From assembly GCA_003511885.1 (NCBI GenBank), contig DOIX01000376.1, positions 1-20,840 of the forward strand: a stretch of 20,840 nucleotides of DNA. The letters are read 5' to 3'. Shown here one piece after another: positions 6,576-14,858 of this stretch. Source of the stretch: Cyanobacteria bacterium UBA11153. Lineage in GTDB: Bacteria; Cyanobacteriota; Cyanobacteriia; Cyanobacteriales; Coleofasciculaceae. Each line of letters starts with the position of its first letter. Within the stretch, counting starts at the first letter, position 1. A model generated the notes under the pieces. That model ran no database searches and was not told where the DNA came from. It saw nothing but the letters and a program-made list of their open reading frames with translations. A program made the position numbers and the translations under genes.

Positions 6576-7655
6576 TCAATACATTCCTGATGGCGGTTCC
6601 CGATGAGTGGGATAGCGCAAGACTTGAGTAAGTTCCTCTAATTGAGGCTTTTGAATCAACTTTGCATGAGCAGATTTTACCATTTTGGGGATAAATTCTG
6701 TCAGGCTTTTTCCCGTCAATGAGTCGGATTCACTAGGGTGATAGGAGGAATAGCGATCGCAAAATTTTGGTAATTTTAATTCTTTGGCTAATTCCTGACT
6801 ATCTGTGAAGGCATTAATTTGATTTATGGTTACTGTCATGCTTCCCATCCCAATAGGTTTGCCGCCGCCAACTTTGAGGGCAATGGGATAGTTAGGATCT
6901 TGTCCTAATACTATGAATAATGTCCCTAATTCGGCTGGCTGCAAATTTTTGAATTGTAGTTGGGTGGTAAAGGTATATTCTTTGGCTGCTTGTTGTACTG
7001 GAATCCCTCGATCTTGTCCTTTATCTATGGCTCTAATGGTGTGATAATAGAATTTACGTCCTGCTACTTTACCTTTAGTATAATACGCGGTTCGTTCCGT
7101 GCGAGGCGCGTATAAAGAGGGCATAAATCCGGTACTGAAACCAGTACTTTCACAGGTAGCATCGCTGAATTGAATTAATCCTTGCCAGTCTAAAGCACCA
7201 AATACTTGACTGGCGGGACAAAGTTCTTCTTTTTTGCGACAAGGTAGGCGTTCTTGTGGTATTTTATCTCTGTATTTGTTGGTAATAACTGCTAACGTAC
7301 TGTTAGTAATTGCTTCATAAACGGATCTGATACAGCCTTTGAGAGAACTACCTTGAATTGACAGTTTATTATCAATCCCCTGTACCATAGTTTTAATCAG
7401 AGAAATGCGATTATTGCCGATATCGCTACCCATAGCAACTACGCCTGTGGAAACGTGGAGCGCAGTCTGGACATGGAGTGTAAGGAATAGAGTACCATGA
7501 ATGCGATCGCTCTTATATTTATCGTGTCCTGCTGGATGTTGTAAATTAGGGCGTTGTGTCGGAAATGAGACAAAAGCATAAGGTTTAGGTGCAATTTCCG
7601 ATGATGATGAACTTCTGTTACTATGACGAGGTGGTTGAGGGCGATTTACTGTCAT
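6576..7655 (-). CDS. Type III RAMP protein, Cas7 (Csm3-like) family
   Basis: The product is 359 residues. An extended N-terminus (1-50, Ser-rich then YAFVSFPTQRPNLQHPAGH) precedes the RAMP core: LFLTLHVQTALHVSTG (about 56-71), the conserved IQGSSLKGCIRSVYEAI (100-116), and a glycine-rich loop VGGGKPIGMG (262-271). Cys139 and Cys146 (LPCRKKEELCPASQVFG) resemble zinc ligands seen in some RAMPs. Csm3-type subunits line the crRNA backbone and may cut target RNA through an Asp in the loop before the SSLKG motif; here Asp78 and Asp95 are candidates, so catalysis is uncertain. It starts within the stop of the upstream gene (ATGA, 7652-7655). The longer N-terminus separates it from its three RAMP neighbours. 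Confidence 0.75.
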   Translation of the reverse strand: MTVNRPQPPRHSNRSSSSSEIAPKPYAFVSFPTQRPNLQHPAGHDKYKSDRIHGTLFLTLHVQTALHVSTGVVAMGSDIGNNRISLIKTMVQGIDNKLSIQGSSLKGCIRSVYEAITNSTLAVITNKYRDKIPQERLPCRKKEELCPASQVFGALDWQGLIQFSDATCESTGFSTGFMPSLYAPRTERTAYYTKGKVAGRKFYYHTIRAIDKGQDRGIPVQQAAKEYTFTTQLQFKNLQPAELGTLFIVLGQDPNYPIALKVGGGKPIGMGSMTVTINQINAFTDSQELAKELKLPKFCDRYSSYHPSESDSLTGKSLTEFIPKMVKSAHAKLIQKPQLEELTQVLRYPTHREPPSGMY

Positions 7656-8101
7656 TTTTGATTTCCTACTGTGAGTGCAACAAAGTGTACGGTTGCGGTT
7701 TTACTATCGATAAAATAGCGTTGTTTGAGATCCAAGTTTACGGTATTAAAGCTTTTCGGAAAACGAGTTTCTGTGGGAGAATATAGATGGGCATTTCTAT
7801 CTTGAGTTTGCCAAGTATCTCCCACAATTGCAAAATCGGAATTTTCTCCCCTAATACTCAAAAATAAGACATCATATCGCCCATTACTTTTGTACTTCCA
7901 TCTCAACTCGTACTCAGCATTAAACATCTGCCCCTCTAACATAGGAAAATCAGTTTCCAGAGGTGGCTGTTGTTTAATCCCGCTAACTTTATGAGTTAAA
8001 CGCCAGAAATAATAGCTAGATTCCGTTGCTAATTTAGCGATTAACTCTAGGAGTTGCGAAACTGATAAAAATTCTTTGCCAACACCAACAAATGGTTTCA
8101 T
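7652..8101 (-). CDS. Csx19-like type III-D accessory protein (candidate)
   Basis: The product is 149 residues. The central block FNAEYELRWKYKSNGRYDVLFLS (about residues 60-82), a VGDTWQ turn, a LYSPTETRFPKSF segment and a C-terminal strand ATVHFVALTV resemble the small Csx19 proteins of subtype III-D as I remember them; this assignment is by pattern and context, not by a hallmark motif. It overlaps both neighbours by ATGA (8098-8101 and 7652-7655), sitting between two RAMP genes, which ties its translation closely to the complex. Alternative: an unrelated small accessory subunit. Confidence 0.5.
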   Translation of the reverse strand: MKPFVGVGKEFLSVSQLLELIAKLATESSYYFWRLTHKVSGIKQQPPLETDFPMLEGQMFNAEYELRWKYKSNGRYDVLFLSIRGENSDFAIVGDTWQTQDRNAHLYSPTETRFPKSFNTVNLDLKQRYFIDSKTATVHFVALTVGNQK

Positions 8102-9057
8102 TTTGCCCCTACTAATAAACTACTCCAAGACTTAACAGCGCGGATAAATAAATCGCGGACACCCCTATCTCCTTCTCCTCGCCAAGTTAACTGCACCCCA
8201 AAACCTAAATCCATTGCTTCTGCTGCGATAGGAGTTTCAGTTTGATCTCTTGTGGGAAAACCATAAGCTTGGGCTTCAGTTTCTTCTAGAAACTCACCCG
8301 CACCTAGTAACATATTTATTGACCATTCTTTTTCACTACCGAGGAGGCTAATTTTGCGATCCTCAGTTAAAATGCAACCAGGATATTGCACTACTGCTGA
8401 ATTCAATCTCACCTGTACCGTACCCAAACCGCGAGACTTAGCAAAACCCAAACCAAACCAACCATCATTTAAGTCTCGCAAAACTAAACCAATTAAACCT
8501 AATTGGGCTAAAGTAAAGTTTTTGAGATGAATTTTGGTAGTAAATTCTCCAGCCGTACATACTTGGTAGTTAAAAGGACCAACTGCTACGGAACCAAATA
8601 CTCTATCGATTGCGACACCATTTCTTTCCTCAATTTTCAAAGGTGTTCCTTTATCGGGATAAGCATCTTCAATTCTGAATCGACTAGCAATAGAAGTATT
8701 GCCAAACATTTGATCTGTAAAAGAAGATAGGCGATAAATATCTTGAGAATCTGAGATACTATCGAGATATTTAAGTTCGTTCAAATTGAGAGGATTGCTA
8801 GCCCATAAACCATTCCCATTAGTAGGACGTTTATCTCTACCTACTGTCCTCACAATCCTTTCCGCATGGGCGCGAATTGCCCCTTTCAGACTGCTACCAG
8901 GTAAATAAATTGAACGTCCACCCGCGTGATAGGTTTCCACAAATTCCATATCTGGTTTAGTGGGATCTGCACCTTCTTTACCAGATTTGATCAGAATTGG
9001 GCCATCAGGAATTAGGGTGAGGGATATGGTGCAATGGTTGACAAATCGTTTGTGCAT
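8098..9057 (-). CDS. Type III RAMP protein, Cas7 (Csm3-like) family
   Basis: The product is 319 residues. RAMP features in order: the first strand with CTISLTLIPDGPILIKSG (9-26), the acidic loop GADPTKPDMEF (29-39, Asp31 and Asp36), the LPGSSLKGAIRAHAERIV helix (52-69), the VAIDRVFGSVAVGPFNYQV segment (148-166) and the glycine-rich loop FGLGFAKSRGLGTVQV (201-216). The combination matches Csm3-type backbone subunits, which bind crRNA; one acidic residue in the loop would be the target-RNA cleavage residue. Its stop overlaps the Csx19-like start. Upstream there is a 235-base gap with a multi-hairpin repeat, so expression could be attenuated or separately started here. Confidence 0.85.
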   Translation of the reverse strand: MHKRFVNHCTISLTLIPDGPILIKSGKEGADPTKPDMEFVETYHAGGRSIYLPGSSLKGAIRAHAERIVRTVGRDKRPTNGNGLWASNPLNLNELKYLDSISDSQDIYRLSSFTDQMFGNTSIASRFRIEDAYPDKGTPLKIEERNGVAIDRVFGSVAVGPFNYQVCTAGEFTTKIHLKNFTLAQLGLIGLVLRDLNDGWFGLGFAKSRGLGTVQVRLNSAVVQYPGCILTEDRKISLLGSEKEWSINMLLGAGEFLEETEAQAYGFPTRDQTETPIAAEAMDLGFGVQLTWRGEGDRGVRDLFIRAVKSWSSLLVGAK

Positions 9058-9124
9058 GGTTGATTAAATTTGAGGGGTTTAATTTGGATTAAGGATTAAT
9101 TGGGATTTTTAATTATCTCGGCAA

Positions 9125-9283
9125 CCCGCCAATCCCGCCAGAGAATAAATTCTCTGTCTAATAGCTTAAGTCCATTGAAATGGACTAAAAGCCTGATTCT
9201 GATTCTTATTTAGTCGGTTAAAACCGACTTTAGCTGTTAGACAGTGGTTTTAACCACTGGCGGGTTAGCGGGTTAGCGGGTTT
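9125..9283. repeat. Multi-hairpin repeat element, copy A
   Basis: Four perfect small hairpins occur in order: AGAGAAT/ATTCTCT (9140-9155), AGTCCATT/AATGGACT (9169-9186), AGTCGGTT/AACCGACT (9212-9229) and CAGTGGTT/AACCACTG (9242-9259). The two middle ones are enclosed by a long-range pairing of GTCTAATAGCTTAAG (9156-9170) with CTTTAGCTGTTAGAC (9228-9242). CCCGCC and GGCGGG border the unit, and a short tandem gcgggtta run follows. A reverse-oriented relative lies at 18099-18222. It fills the only sizeable gap inside the cas operon. Confidence 0.7.
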
Positions 9284-9292
9284 ACTTAACAA

Positions 9293-9913
9293 CTAAACAG
9301 CAACTAACTCATTAAGCTGAACTTCACACTGTTGAAAAACATAGTTAACTGCCGCAAAAATCCGATCCAGTTCCTGAATCAAGTAACTACTATTGTTTTT
9401 TGTAAAAATATTTGCTTCCAACTTGCCAAATTCCCATCCCTTACCATTAGAAACAATCCCAAAAATAGTAACTTCTAGTTCATCATTCAATTTTTGTGCT
9501 GCCACCATTTCCGCTAAACACTGCGCCCAACCTTGGTCGAATTTATCTTGCTTCGCCTCAACCAAAAGCAGATAAGGCTTATCAAATACAACTTTACCTA
9601 AAGGAGAACGTTTAGCCAAAATATACTCAGGAAAACCCGAAAGATTTTGGTTGTATGTAAGTGACTGATGACTCCACAACACAAACTTACTGTAATAGCA
9701 CTTCCAAACCTCTTTCAAAATTGGATAAATCAAATTTTCGCACACCGCAAACTCAGAATTATCCACAACTGCTTCCCGCATCATAAACTCTAAATCTTCG
9801 CGAAAGTAGTTGGGGATGTTAAACTCAATTTCCTTCATAAAATTAGCTTCAGTATAAGTAACCTGAAACTCTTTGACAACAGCACCAATTGTTTTGTAAT
9901 TACTGAAACTCAT
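9293..9913 (-). CDS. PD-(D/E)XK-like nuclease-fold protein, tandem copy 1
   Basis: The product is 206 residues, the same length as the next gene and similar to it throughout, so the two arose by tandem duplication. Candidate nuclease-core residues are Glu59 (CENLIYPILKEVW), Glu96 (SGFPEYILAKRSP), and Glu119-Ala-Lys121 in the strand LLLVEAKQDKF, followed by a helix with Gln131 (WAQCLAEMVAAQ). The order fits the restriction-like fold with an E-x-K end. No CARF or transmembrane segment is seen, so it would not sense cyclic oligoadenylate by itself. It lies inside the type III operon after the 286-residue RAMP gene. Family role unknown; a deoxyribonuclease or a ribonuclease are both possible. Confidence 0.6.
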   Translation of the reverse strand: MSFSNYKTIGAVVKEFQVTYTEANFMKEIEFNIPNYFREDLEFMMREAVVDNSEFAVCENLIYPILKEVWKCYYSKFVLWSHQSLTYNQNLSGFPEYILAKRSPLGKVVFDKPYLLLVEAKQDKFDQGWAQCLAEMVAAQKLNDELEVTIFGIVSNGKGWEFGKLEANIFTKNNSSYLIQELDRIFAAVNYVFQQCEVQLNELVAV

Positions 9914-9940
9914 GTTAACCTTCTTGAATGTTACTGGTAA

Positions 9941-10561
9941 TTAAGCTGCTACTAACTCATTAAGTTGTATTTCACATTGTTGAAAAACATAATTGACAGC
10001 AGAAAAAAGTTTGTCTAACTCCTGAATTGTGTAGTAAGTTTTATTGCGTGTGAATAAATTGGCTTCAAGCTTACCAAATTGCCAGCGATCTCCATTAGAA
10101 ACAATACCAAAAATTGTGAGTTGCAATTCGTCATTCAACCGCTGTGCTGCCACCATCTCAGCTAAACACTGCGCCCAACCTTCGTCGAATTTGTCTTGTT
10201 TAGCTTCAACTAAAAGCAAATACGGTTTGTCAAAAACAACTTTGCCTTGAGGAGAACGTTTTGCCAAGATATATTCGGGGAAACCTGACAATTTCGTGTC
10301 ACAGTTAAGAAACTCATGACTCCACAGAACAAATTTGCTACGATAGGTTTTCCAAACTTCTTTCAGCACTGGATAAACCAAATTTTCGCAAACAGCAAAT
10401 TCTGAATTATCGACAACTCCTTCCGCCATCATTATCTGCAAGTCTTCGCGGAAGTAGTCAGAGATATTGAAAGCTGTTTCCATAACAAAATTAACTTCTG
10501 TATAGGTAAGCTGAAATTCTTTGACAACAGCACCAATTGTTTTGTAATTACTGAAAGACAT
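9941..10561 (-). CDS. PD-(D/E)XK-like nuclease-fold protein, tandem copy 2
   Basis: The product is 206 residues and aligns without gaps to copy 1: the same MSFSNYKTIGAVVKEFQ start, CENLVYPVLKEVW, SGFPEYILAKRSP, LLLVEAKQDKFDEGWAQC and LNELVA end. All candidate catalytic residues (Glu59, Glu96, Glu119, Lys121) are kept in both copies, so neither looks decayed. Differences cluster at the surface-like stretches around residues 22-50 and 83-90. It begins 2 bases after the stop of the Csm3-like gene at 10564, which makes co-translation likely, and ends 27 bases before copy 1. Two conserved copies side by side suggest either a heterodimer or divergence in specificity. Confidence 0.6.
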   Translation of the reverse strand: MSFSNYKTIGAVVKEFQLTYTEVNFVMETAFNISDYFREDLQIMMAEGVVDNSEFAVCENLVYPVLKEVWKTYRSKFVLWSHEFLNCDTKLSGFPEYILAKRSPQGKVVFDKPYLLLVEAKQDKFDEGWAQCLAEMVAAQRLNDELQLTIFGIVSNGDRWQFGKLEANLFTRNKTYYTIQELDKLFSAVNYVFQQCEIQLNELVAA

Positions 10562-10563
10562 AT

Positions 10564-11424
10564 TTACCTCATAGATGTTACTTGAGATTCATCAGAAATT
10601 TTCTTATTCAAATGCTCAATCAGTTTTTCTAACCAATAATCTTTAAACTCTGTTGCATCTTCATAAGCACTATCATCTCCCATCACCAATTTTTTCAGAT
10701 ATTCAATTAACAAATCTGGTCTATCTTCAGGATAGTCAAACCAGCGCATTTTGTCGATATCCAAACGCACCACACCCAAACCACGGGATCTTCCCCCACC
10801 TAAAGGAATTTGTTCCGTTTCAAACTGATGCAATCCAATGGTTAATAAACCCAATTCCCAATCTTCCGCATTTTCCACAATAGCTTTAAAATCAAAAGGT
10901 GTACCTGCTGGCACTACTTGAAAATCATATAATTTGCCATCTGCGGCTGTTTCCGTATCTCTATCAATCGCCACTCCATCTCTTTCTTGATATTGTCCAA
11001 ACCAAGCATCAGATTGTACTGTTAAGTCACGTACTTGGAATTTACTGGCTATCCAGGGAGAACCAAAGAGATGAGATACTAAATCTGTCTGCTTAATAAT
11101 TTCAGCAGTTAAAGATTCGTCATCCAGGAAATTTTCTTTGATGTGTTTCATTTCCTGAGAGTTAATTGACCATTCTTCCTCTATTGCAGGATTAGCGACT
11201 AATTTGCGGTTACTGCCTACAATACCACGTAGGAAGCTTTCCATGCGGGATCGCAAAGCCCCTTTAAAACTCGATCCGGGAATCAAAGGATGTCCCAAAG
11301 CATCTTTAATTACAGGTAAATCCGACCCAATCGGTTCAGTGGAACGCCCGGAACTAATTCGTAATGCGGTTACTGTTGTCAGGGTTCCTGTTATTTCTAG
11401 TCTGTTTTTGAATGTGTCAAACAT
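10564..11424 (-). CDS. Type III RAMP protein, Csm3-like
   Basis: The product is 286 residues and is the most typical Csm3 in the window. It has LEITGTLTTVTALRISSG (9-26), the loop IGSDLPVIKDALGHPLIPG (32-50) with Asp35 where Csm3 has its target-RNA cleavage Asp, SSFKGALRSRMESFL (51-65), LFGSPWIASKF (119-129), RDGVAIDRDTETAADG (148-163) and the glycine-rich loop LGGGRSRGLGVV (208-219). In the family this subunit forms the helical backbone over the crRNA and cuts bound RNA every 6 nt. Good agreement along its full length suggests an active enzyme. It is followed after 2 bases by the tandem nuclease-fold genes and preceded by a short gap after the Uma2 gene. Confidence 0.88.
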   Translation of the reverse strand: MFDTFKNRLEITGTLTTVTALRISSGRSTEPIGSDLPVIKDALGHPLIPGSSFKGALRSRMESFLRGIVGSNRKLVANPAIEEEWSINSQEMKHIKENFLDDESLTAEIIKQTDLVSHLFGSPWIASKFQVRDLTVQSDAWFGQYQERDGVAIDRDTETAADGKLYDFQVVPAGTPFDFKAIVENAEDWELGLLTIGLHQFETEQIPLGGGRSRGLGVVRLDIDKMRWFDYPEDRPDLLIEYLKKLVMGDDSAYEDATEFKDYWLEKLIEHLNKKISDESQVTSMR

Positions 11425-11445
11425 AAACTGATAAAGAAAATTAAT

Positions 11446-12015
11446 TTAATTCAAACTTAACCAACTAAACACATCTTGTACGGATAGCTGTAATCCATTT
11501 GCCAAAGAATTCAAAACAGGTAACATATCCCCATTTTCCTTAATTTCAGGTTGATGTCCCAATTGAAATATAATTATCAATCGCTCTTGAGGATCGATTA
11601 ACCATCCCAATTCTGTCCCGTGATTCAAACAGAATAAGATTTTGTCGATGACACGAGTGGGACTTGGTTCGGGAGATAATATTTCTATGATCCAATCTGG
11701 ATGGATTTCAAAGGTATTTTCAATTTCTCCATTAGCATCGATGGGAATTCTCGCCCAGGAAAAGACTGTGATATCTGGGACAATCGATCTCCCGGCAAAG
11801 GTGCAGCGCAATTCAGTAAATGCACGAGCTATTTTTTGAGGAATAGCAACTTGATTAATTGCGGGAGGTAAAAAAGTTTGGATGGCGCTATGTTTTCCTT
11901 TTGGCATTGGTTTTTGGTAGATGTTTCCGTCAATGTATTCGCTAGCTGGTTTGGTTTCTGGCTGTTGCAGAAATTCGGTGAGGGATAATTTAGGTGGAGA
12001 TTGAATTGATAACAT
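11446..12015 (-). CDS. Uma2 family PD-(D/E)XK nuclease-fold protein
   Basis: From the ATG at 12015 the product is 189 residues. A longer frame to 12123 would overlap the end of the CARF gene and adds sequence unlike Uma2, so I reject it. Core features: KLSLTEFLQQPE, EYIDGNIYQKPMPKGKHS, VPDITVF (Asp81), PDWIIEILSPEPSPTRVIDK (Glu111, Lys125), and LGWLIDPQERLI. It differs from the other Uma2 gene (5957-6559) in the N-terminal half, so the two are not a recent duplication. It lies between the CARF effector and a Csm3 gene, inside the operon. Role unknown. Confidence 0.85.
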   Translation of the reverse strand: MLSIQSPPKLSLTEFLQQPETKPASEYIDGNIYQKPMPKGKHSAIQTFLPPAINQVAIPQKIARAFTELRCTFAGRSIVPDITVFSWARIPIDANGEIENTFEIHPDWIIEILSPEPSPTRVIDKILFCLNHGTELGWLIDPQERLIIIFQLGHQPEIKENGDMLPVLNSLANGLQLSVQDVFSWLSLN

Positions 12016-12050
12016 GATGAGAACCTGTAAAATAATTAAGCGATCTAATA

Positions 12051-13187
12051 TTATGGATTTTTGTTGACATCGGGTTCTTTCCCATAACGACGTAGTGTCA
12101 GAAATCCCCCTGAAGCTGTACAACTAACTCGTATACCTTGGGTGATACGAAAGTGAGCAATACCTCCTTTGTTTTGATATACTTCATAGAGTAAACCTCC
12201 ATCACTCTTGAGAGGAGCAGTATCACCATTATGCTTCATTAGCAAATGAGATGCTTTAGCCAAAGTTTCCTGTAATTTAACTTTTTCGTTGTTTGATTGA
12301 GTACTTTCATAGTCTTTTTTAAAAGAAGACTCATACTTAAGTTTTGGAAATTTTAATAATTCTCCTGAAAGTAAATCTTCTTTACTTCGATTCCAAACTA
12401 GCCGCCCCCAGGTAGTTAATGTTGCCGTATCATCAACTTTAAATATGAGTGTTTCAGGCACATTTTCAAGTTCTGATAGCTTAACCCACGCACCTCCTGC
12501 CATCAGTGCAAATTGCACAGGTTTAATCACAGAATGATTGACCTGAATAGGTAGGCGTGGAATTGTTATAACTTCTGAGCTACCTTCAAAAATGTAAATT
12601 ATTTCATGGGCGTAAAACATACCAATAGTATTGGCATATCCTTGTAAAGCCTTAAAACCACCAACTAAATTAAAACAAATGTGATAGTCAGAATTTTGAT
12701 AACCAGGAATTATCTCATCAACCCATTTTAAAAGATCATCAATACCATTTGTGAAACTTTCAGTACTGGCTGTTGATAAGTCTTTGGGTGTATGAATATC
12801 AACTATAAGATGATTATCCCTTAAAAAATCTCTGATGAGTTCTGCTGAGACTTGCCCCTGTGCTGTATCTGTAGTAATCAACCAGTGTATATCTTGATTA
12901 CCTTGACTTAACTGATCGCGATACAATCCGTAAATTCCATTTAATTCAGCACTCGCACTCCGAATTTGATCGATATCATCATTGATGAGTTTCTGTTCGG
13001 GGTCGCTATAAAGTTTATTCTTAGCTTTACGAGTTAACTCTTCAATTGCCTCTAAAATATCTCCACCATCAAATTCCTTGTCATTAGCTCGTGCTTCTAG
13101 TAAATCAGACCAATCTGATTCAGACCCCATATTAATCTGATTAGTCAATATGCTTGTACCAACTGTTGAAATTATTAATCGTTGCAT
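12051..13187 (-). CDS. CARF-domain type III ancillary effector with C-terminal RelE-like domain
   Basis: The product is 378 residues. The N-terminus IISTVGTSILTN (5-16) and FNLVGGFKALQGYANTIG (172-189) are hallmarks of the APE2256/TIGR02619-type CARF domain, which binds cyclic oligoadenylate made by Cas10; Lys179 in GGFK is where related ring nucleases have a catalytic Lys. A linking segment follows (about 225-280, with LTTWGRLVWNRS). Residues about 300-378 have two helices (VKLQETLAKASHLLMKHNGD), then strands LLYEVYQNKGG, IAHFRITQGIRVSCTA and GGFLTLRRYGKEPDVNKNP, a layout like RelE ribosome-dependent mRNA interferases. CARF-RelE effectors (Cami1) are known in type III systems, so translation arrest on infection is the likely job. 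The RelE part is inferred from pattern. Confidence 0.75.
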   Translation of the reverse strand: MQRLIISTVGTSILTNQINMGSESDWSDLLEARANDKEFDGGDILEAIEELTRKAKNKLYSDPEQKLINDDIDQIRSASAELNGIYGLYRDQLSQGNQDIHWLITTDTAQGQVSAELIRDFLRDNHLIVDIHTPKDLSTASTESFTNGIDDLLKWVDEIIPGYQNSDYHICFNLVGGFKALQGYANTIGMFYAHEIIYIFEGSSEVITIPRLPIQVNHSVIKPVQFALMAGGAWVKLSELENVPETLIFKVDDTATLTTWGRLVWNRSKEDLLSGELLKFPKLKYESSFKKDYESTQSNNEKVKLQETLAKASHLLMKHNGDTAPLKSDGGLLYEVYQNKGGIAHFRITQGIRVSCTASGGFLTLRRYGKEPDVNKNP

Positions 13188-13221
13188 AAGATTTTCTTCC
13201 TGCTCAAAAAATAACGAAAAA

Positions 13222-13632
13222 CTATGATTTACCTTTTCGTAAATAAGTTAAATGGCGAGAACCATAGCCCAAATAACGGCGAATCAATTCTAACCAAATT
13301 GGTTTAAAGTCAGACTGAGAAGATTTAGCAATTTTTTGAGCTTCTTCCTTAATTTTACTATTAATATCTTGAATTAGCCTTTCAGCTAAAGATTCTTTTC
13401 CTCTTCCCCATTTTTGATCTCGACCAACTTGATAGTGGATAAAGTTCTTAATGACTTCGGCACTATCAGTTGTCTCAGAAACGCGCAATAGGTTGCGAAA
13501 TTGAGATTCTTCTAAGTCACCATATTTAGTTTTCTCTAAGGCATCTTCAATCCAAACTACCAAATTATCTTCAGTTTGACGAATTCCTTTTTGGATTTGT
13601 AACTCTATTTTTTGTTCTGTTGCATAACTCAT
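13222..13632 (-). CDS. Type III small subunit, Cas11-like
   Basis: The product is 136 residues, almost all helical and highly charged (QIQKGIRQTEDNLVVWIEDAL, FRNLLRVSETTDSAEVIKNF, YQVGRDQKWGRGKESLAERL, IKEEAQKIAKS, WLELIRRYLGYGSRHLTYL). Size, helicity and position directly after csx10 fit the small subunit (Csm2/Cmr5/Cas11 class) that lines the target-RNA channel of the complex. Its start overlaps the csx10 stop (13629-13632), so stoichiometry may be set by coupling. Sequence motifs are weak in this class, so the call rests mostly on context. Confidence 0.7.
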   Translation of the reverse strand: MSYATEQKIELQIQKGIRQTEDNLVVWIEDALEKTKYGDLEESQFRNLLRVSETTDSAEVIKNFIHYQVGRDQKWGRGKESLAERLIQDINSKIKEEAQKIAKSSQSDFKPIWLELIRRYLGYGSRHLTYLRKGKS

Positions 13633-14858
13633 ACAGCATCCTCCCTAAATACAGTGTGAAACTCATTACAAATTTGTATTTGCCCAAAACCCTCACAAGT
13701 TCGTTCTCCTACACCTCTGATTTCCAAATCTTCTACAATTGTAAACCAAGTATTTGGTTGAGTAGTGCTGAAGAGATATACAGCAGCTTTATTAGTAATT
13801 AACTCTACATCTTTCATCAACCCCCAAGCTGTATTCCATCCAGATCTATAATCATAACTGCTATAGGCAGCATGAAGTTGTAAAGATGGGTCAGTTACAC
13901 CTGCAAAGTGACATAGCATTTCTGAAGAAATAACAGTGGTACGTCGCCATTGTTCGGTCAAAATTGCATCTGATTGTAAATCTATAGTGAAATAGGTGCG
14001 ATCGCTTGACAATTGATTGTTAGGATTACCAAAAACTTGCCATTGTCTCCAACGTTCTTTTAATTTAGTATTGAATTGCTCAATTCTGGTCTTTATTTGG
14101 GGTTTACTCTCTATTATTTTGGCTGTAATCTCTACTTTTCCTAATCCCCGCGAAGTTGAACCACCTAAGCGGAAATCTTCCCGACGATTGTTGATAAATT
14201 CACAAAATGAATTTACTAAGCTGTCTGGAACTATAACCGATCCATAATAGCGAATAGGTTTCTGATTGTGATGTTGAGACTCATTAATAACTTCAATACT
14301 ATATAGTATTTGTTCTTCTGCTGTAGCTCTCCTTCGATTTATACCCACCCTTGTTAGTAAACGTTTGCTAACCGAATGACTGTAATAGTTACCACCAACT
14401 TTGCAGTAGAAACCAGTATATGCTTCAACTCTTCCCCCATCATTTGGACAAATTGGATCGTATAGATGACCGTAGCCTTCAGCACAAAAGCGGTCAATTA
14501 AAGTATCAAAAACACCATTGCCATTTTCGATCTTAAACCCTTCCTTAGTTTTTGAGCTAAGTGCAGTTGTAGGTAACACCCAGATACCATCAATTCGACG
14601 AGTCATATCTGGTTTTACAGGATAAGCATTTTGGAAAATTGCTGGAGTATCGCTTAAAAACAAAGTTTGAAAGTCACCCCCATTCTCTGCTAAATTGCTA
14701 GACTGATGACCAGATAGTCGCAAAATTTGAGATGCGATCGCGCCTCGAATTACTGAACCTGGAATATAGTCCTCAGCCTCACTGACTGAACCACCTGGTT
14801 TCTGCCTACCAATCGCGAGAGGAGATAATGCCTTAATTTCGAGTTGAATTCGTTTCAT
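13629..14858 (-). CDS. csx10: Type III-D RAMP protein Csx10
   Basis: From the ATG at 14858, which overlaps the previous stop by ATGA, the product is 409 residues; ten more residues are possible upstream but lack support. The N-terminus has LSPLAIGRQKPGGSVSEAED (11-30) and YIPGSVIRGAIASQILRL (31-48), the Csx10 hallmark. VGGNYYSHSVSKRLLTRVGI (154-173) follows, then a glycine-rich loop LGGSTSRGLGKVEI (231-244), and a second one near the C-terminus (RGVGERTCEGFGQIQI), so there are two RAMP folds. Csx10 is the Cas5-like or fused subunit that marks subtype III-D and binds the crRNA 5' tag. It stands between the first Csm3-like gene and the small subunit. Confidence 0.88.
   Translation of the reverse strand: MKRIQLEIKALSPLAIGRQKPGGSVSEAEDYIPGSVIRGAIASQILRLSGHQSSNLAENGGDFQTLFLSDTPAIFQNAYPVKPDMTRRIDGIWVLPTTALSSKTKEGFKIENGNGVFDTLIDRFCAEGYGHLYDPICPNDGGRVEAYTGFYCKVGGNYYSHSVSKRLLTRVGINRRRATAEEQILYSIEVINESQHHNQKPIRYYGSVIVPDSLVNSFCEFINNRREDFRLGGSTSRGLGKVEITAKIIESKPQIKTRIEQFNTKLKERWRQWQVFGNPNNQLSSDRTYFTIDLQSDAILTEQWRRTTVISSEMLCHFAGVTDPSLQLHAAYSSYDYRSGWNTAWGLMKDVELITNKAAVYLFSTTQPNTWFTIVEDLEIRGVGERTCEGFGQIQICNEFHTVFREDAV

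Noticed and set aside
12016..12123. Longer start for the Uma2 gene
   Set aside because: Overlaps the end of the CARF gene and adds sequence unlike Uma2.
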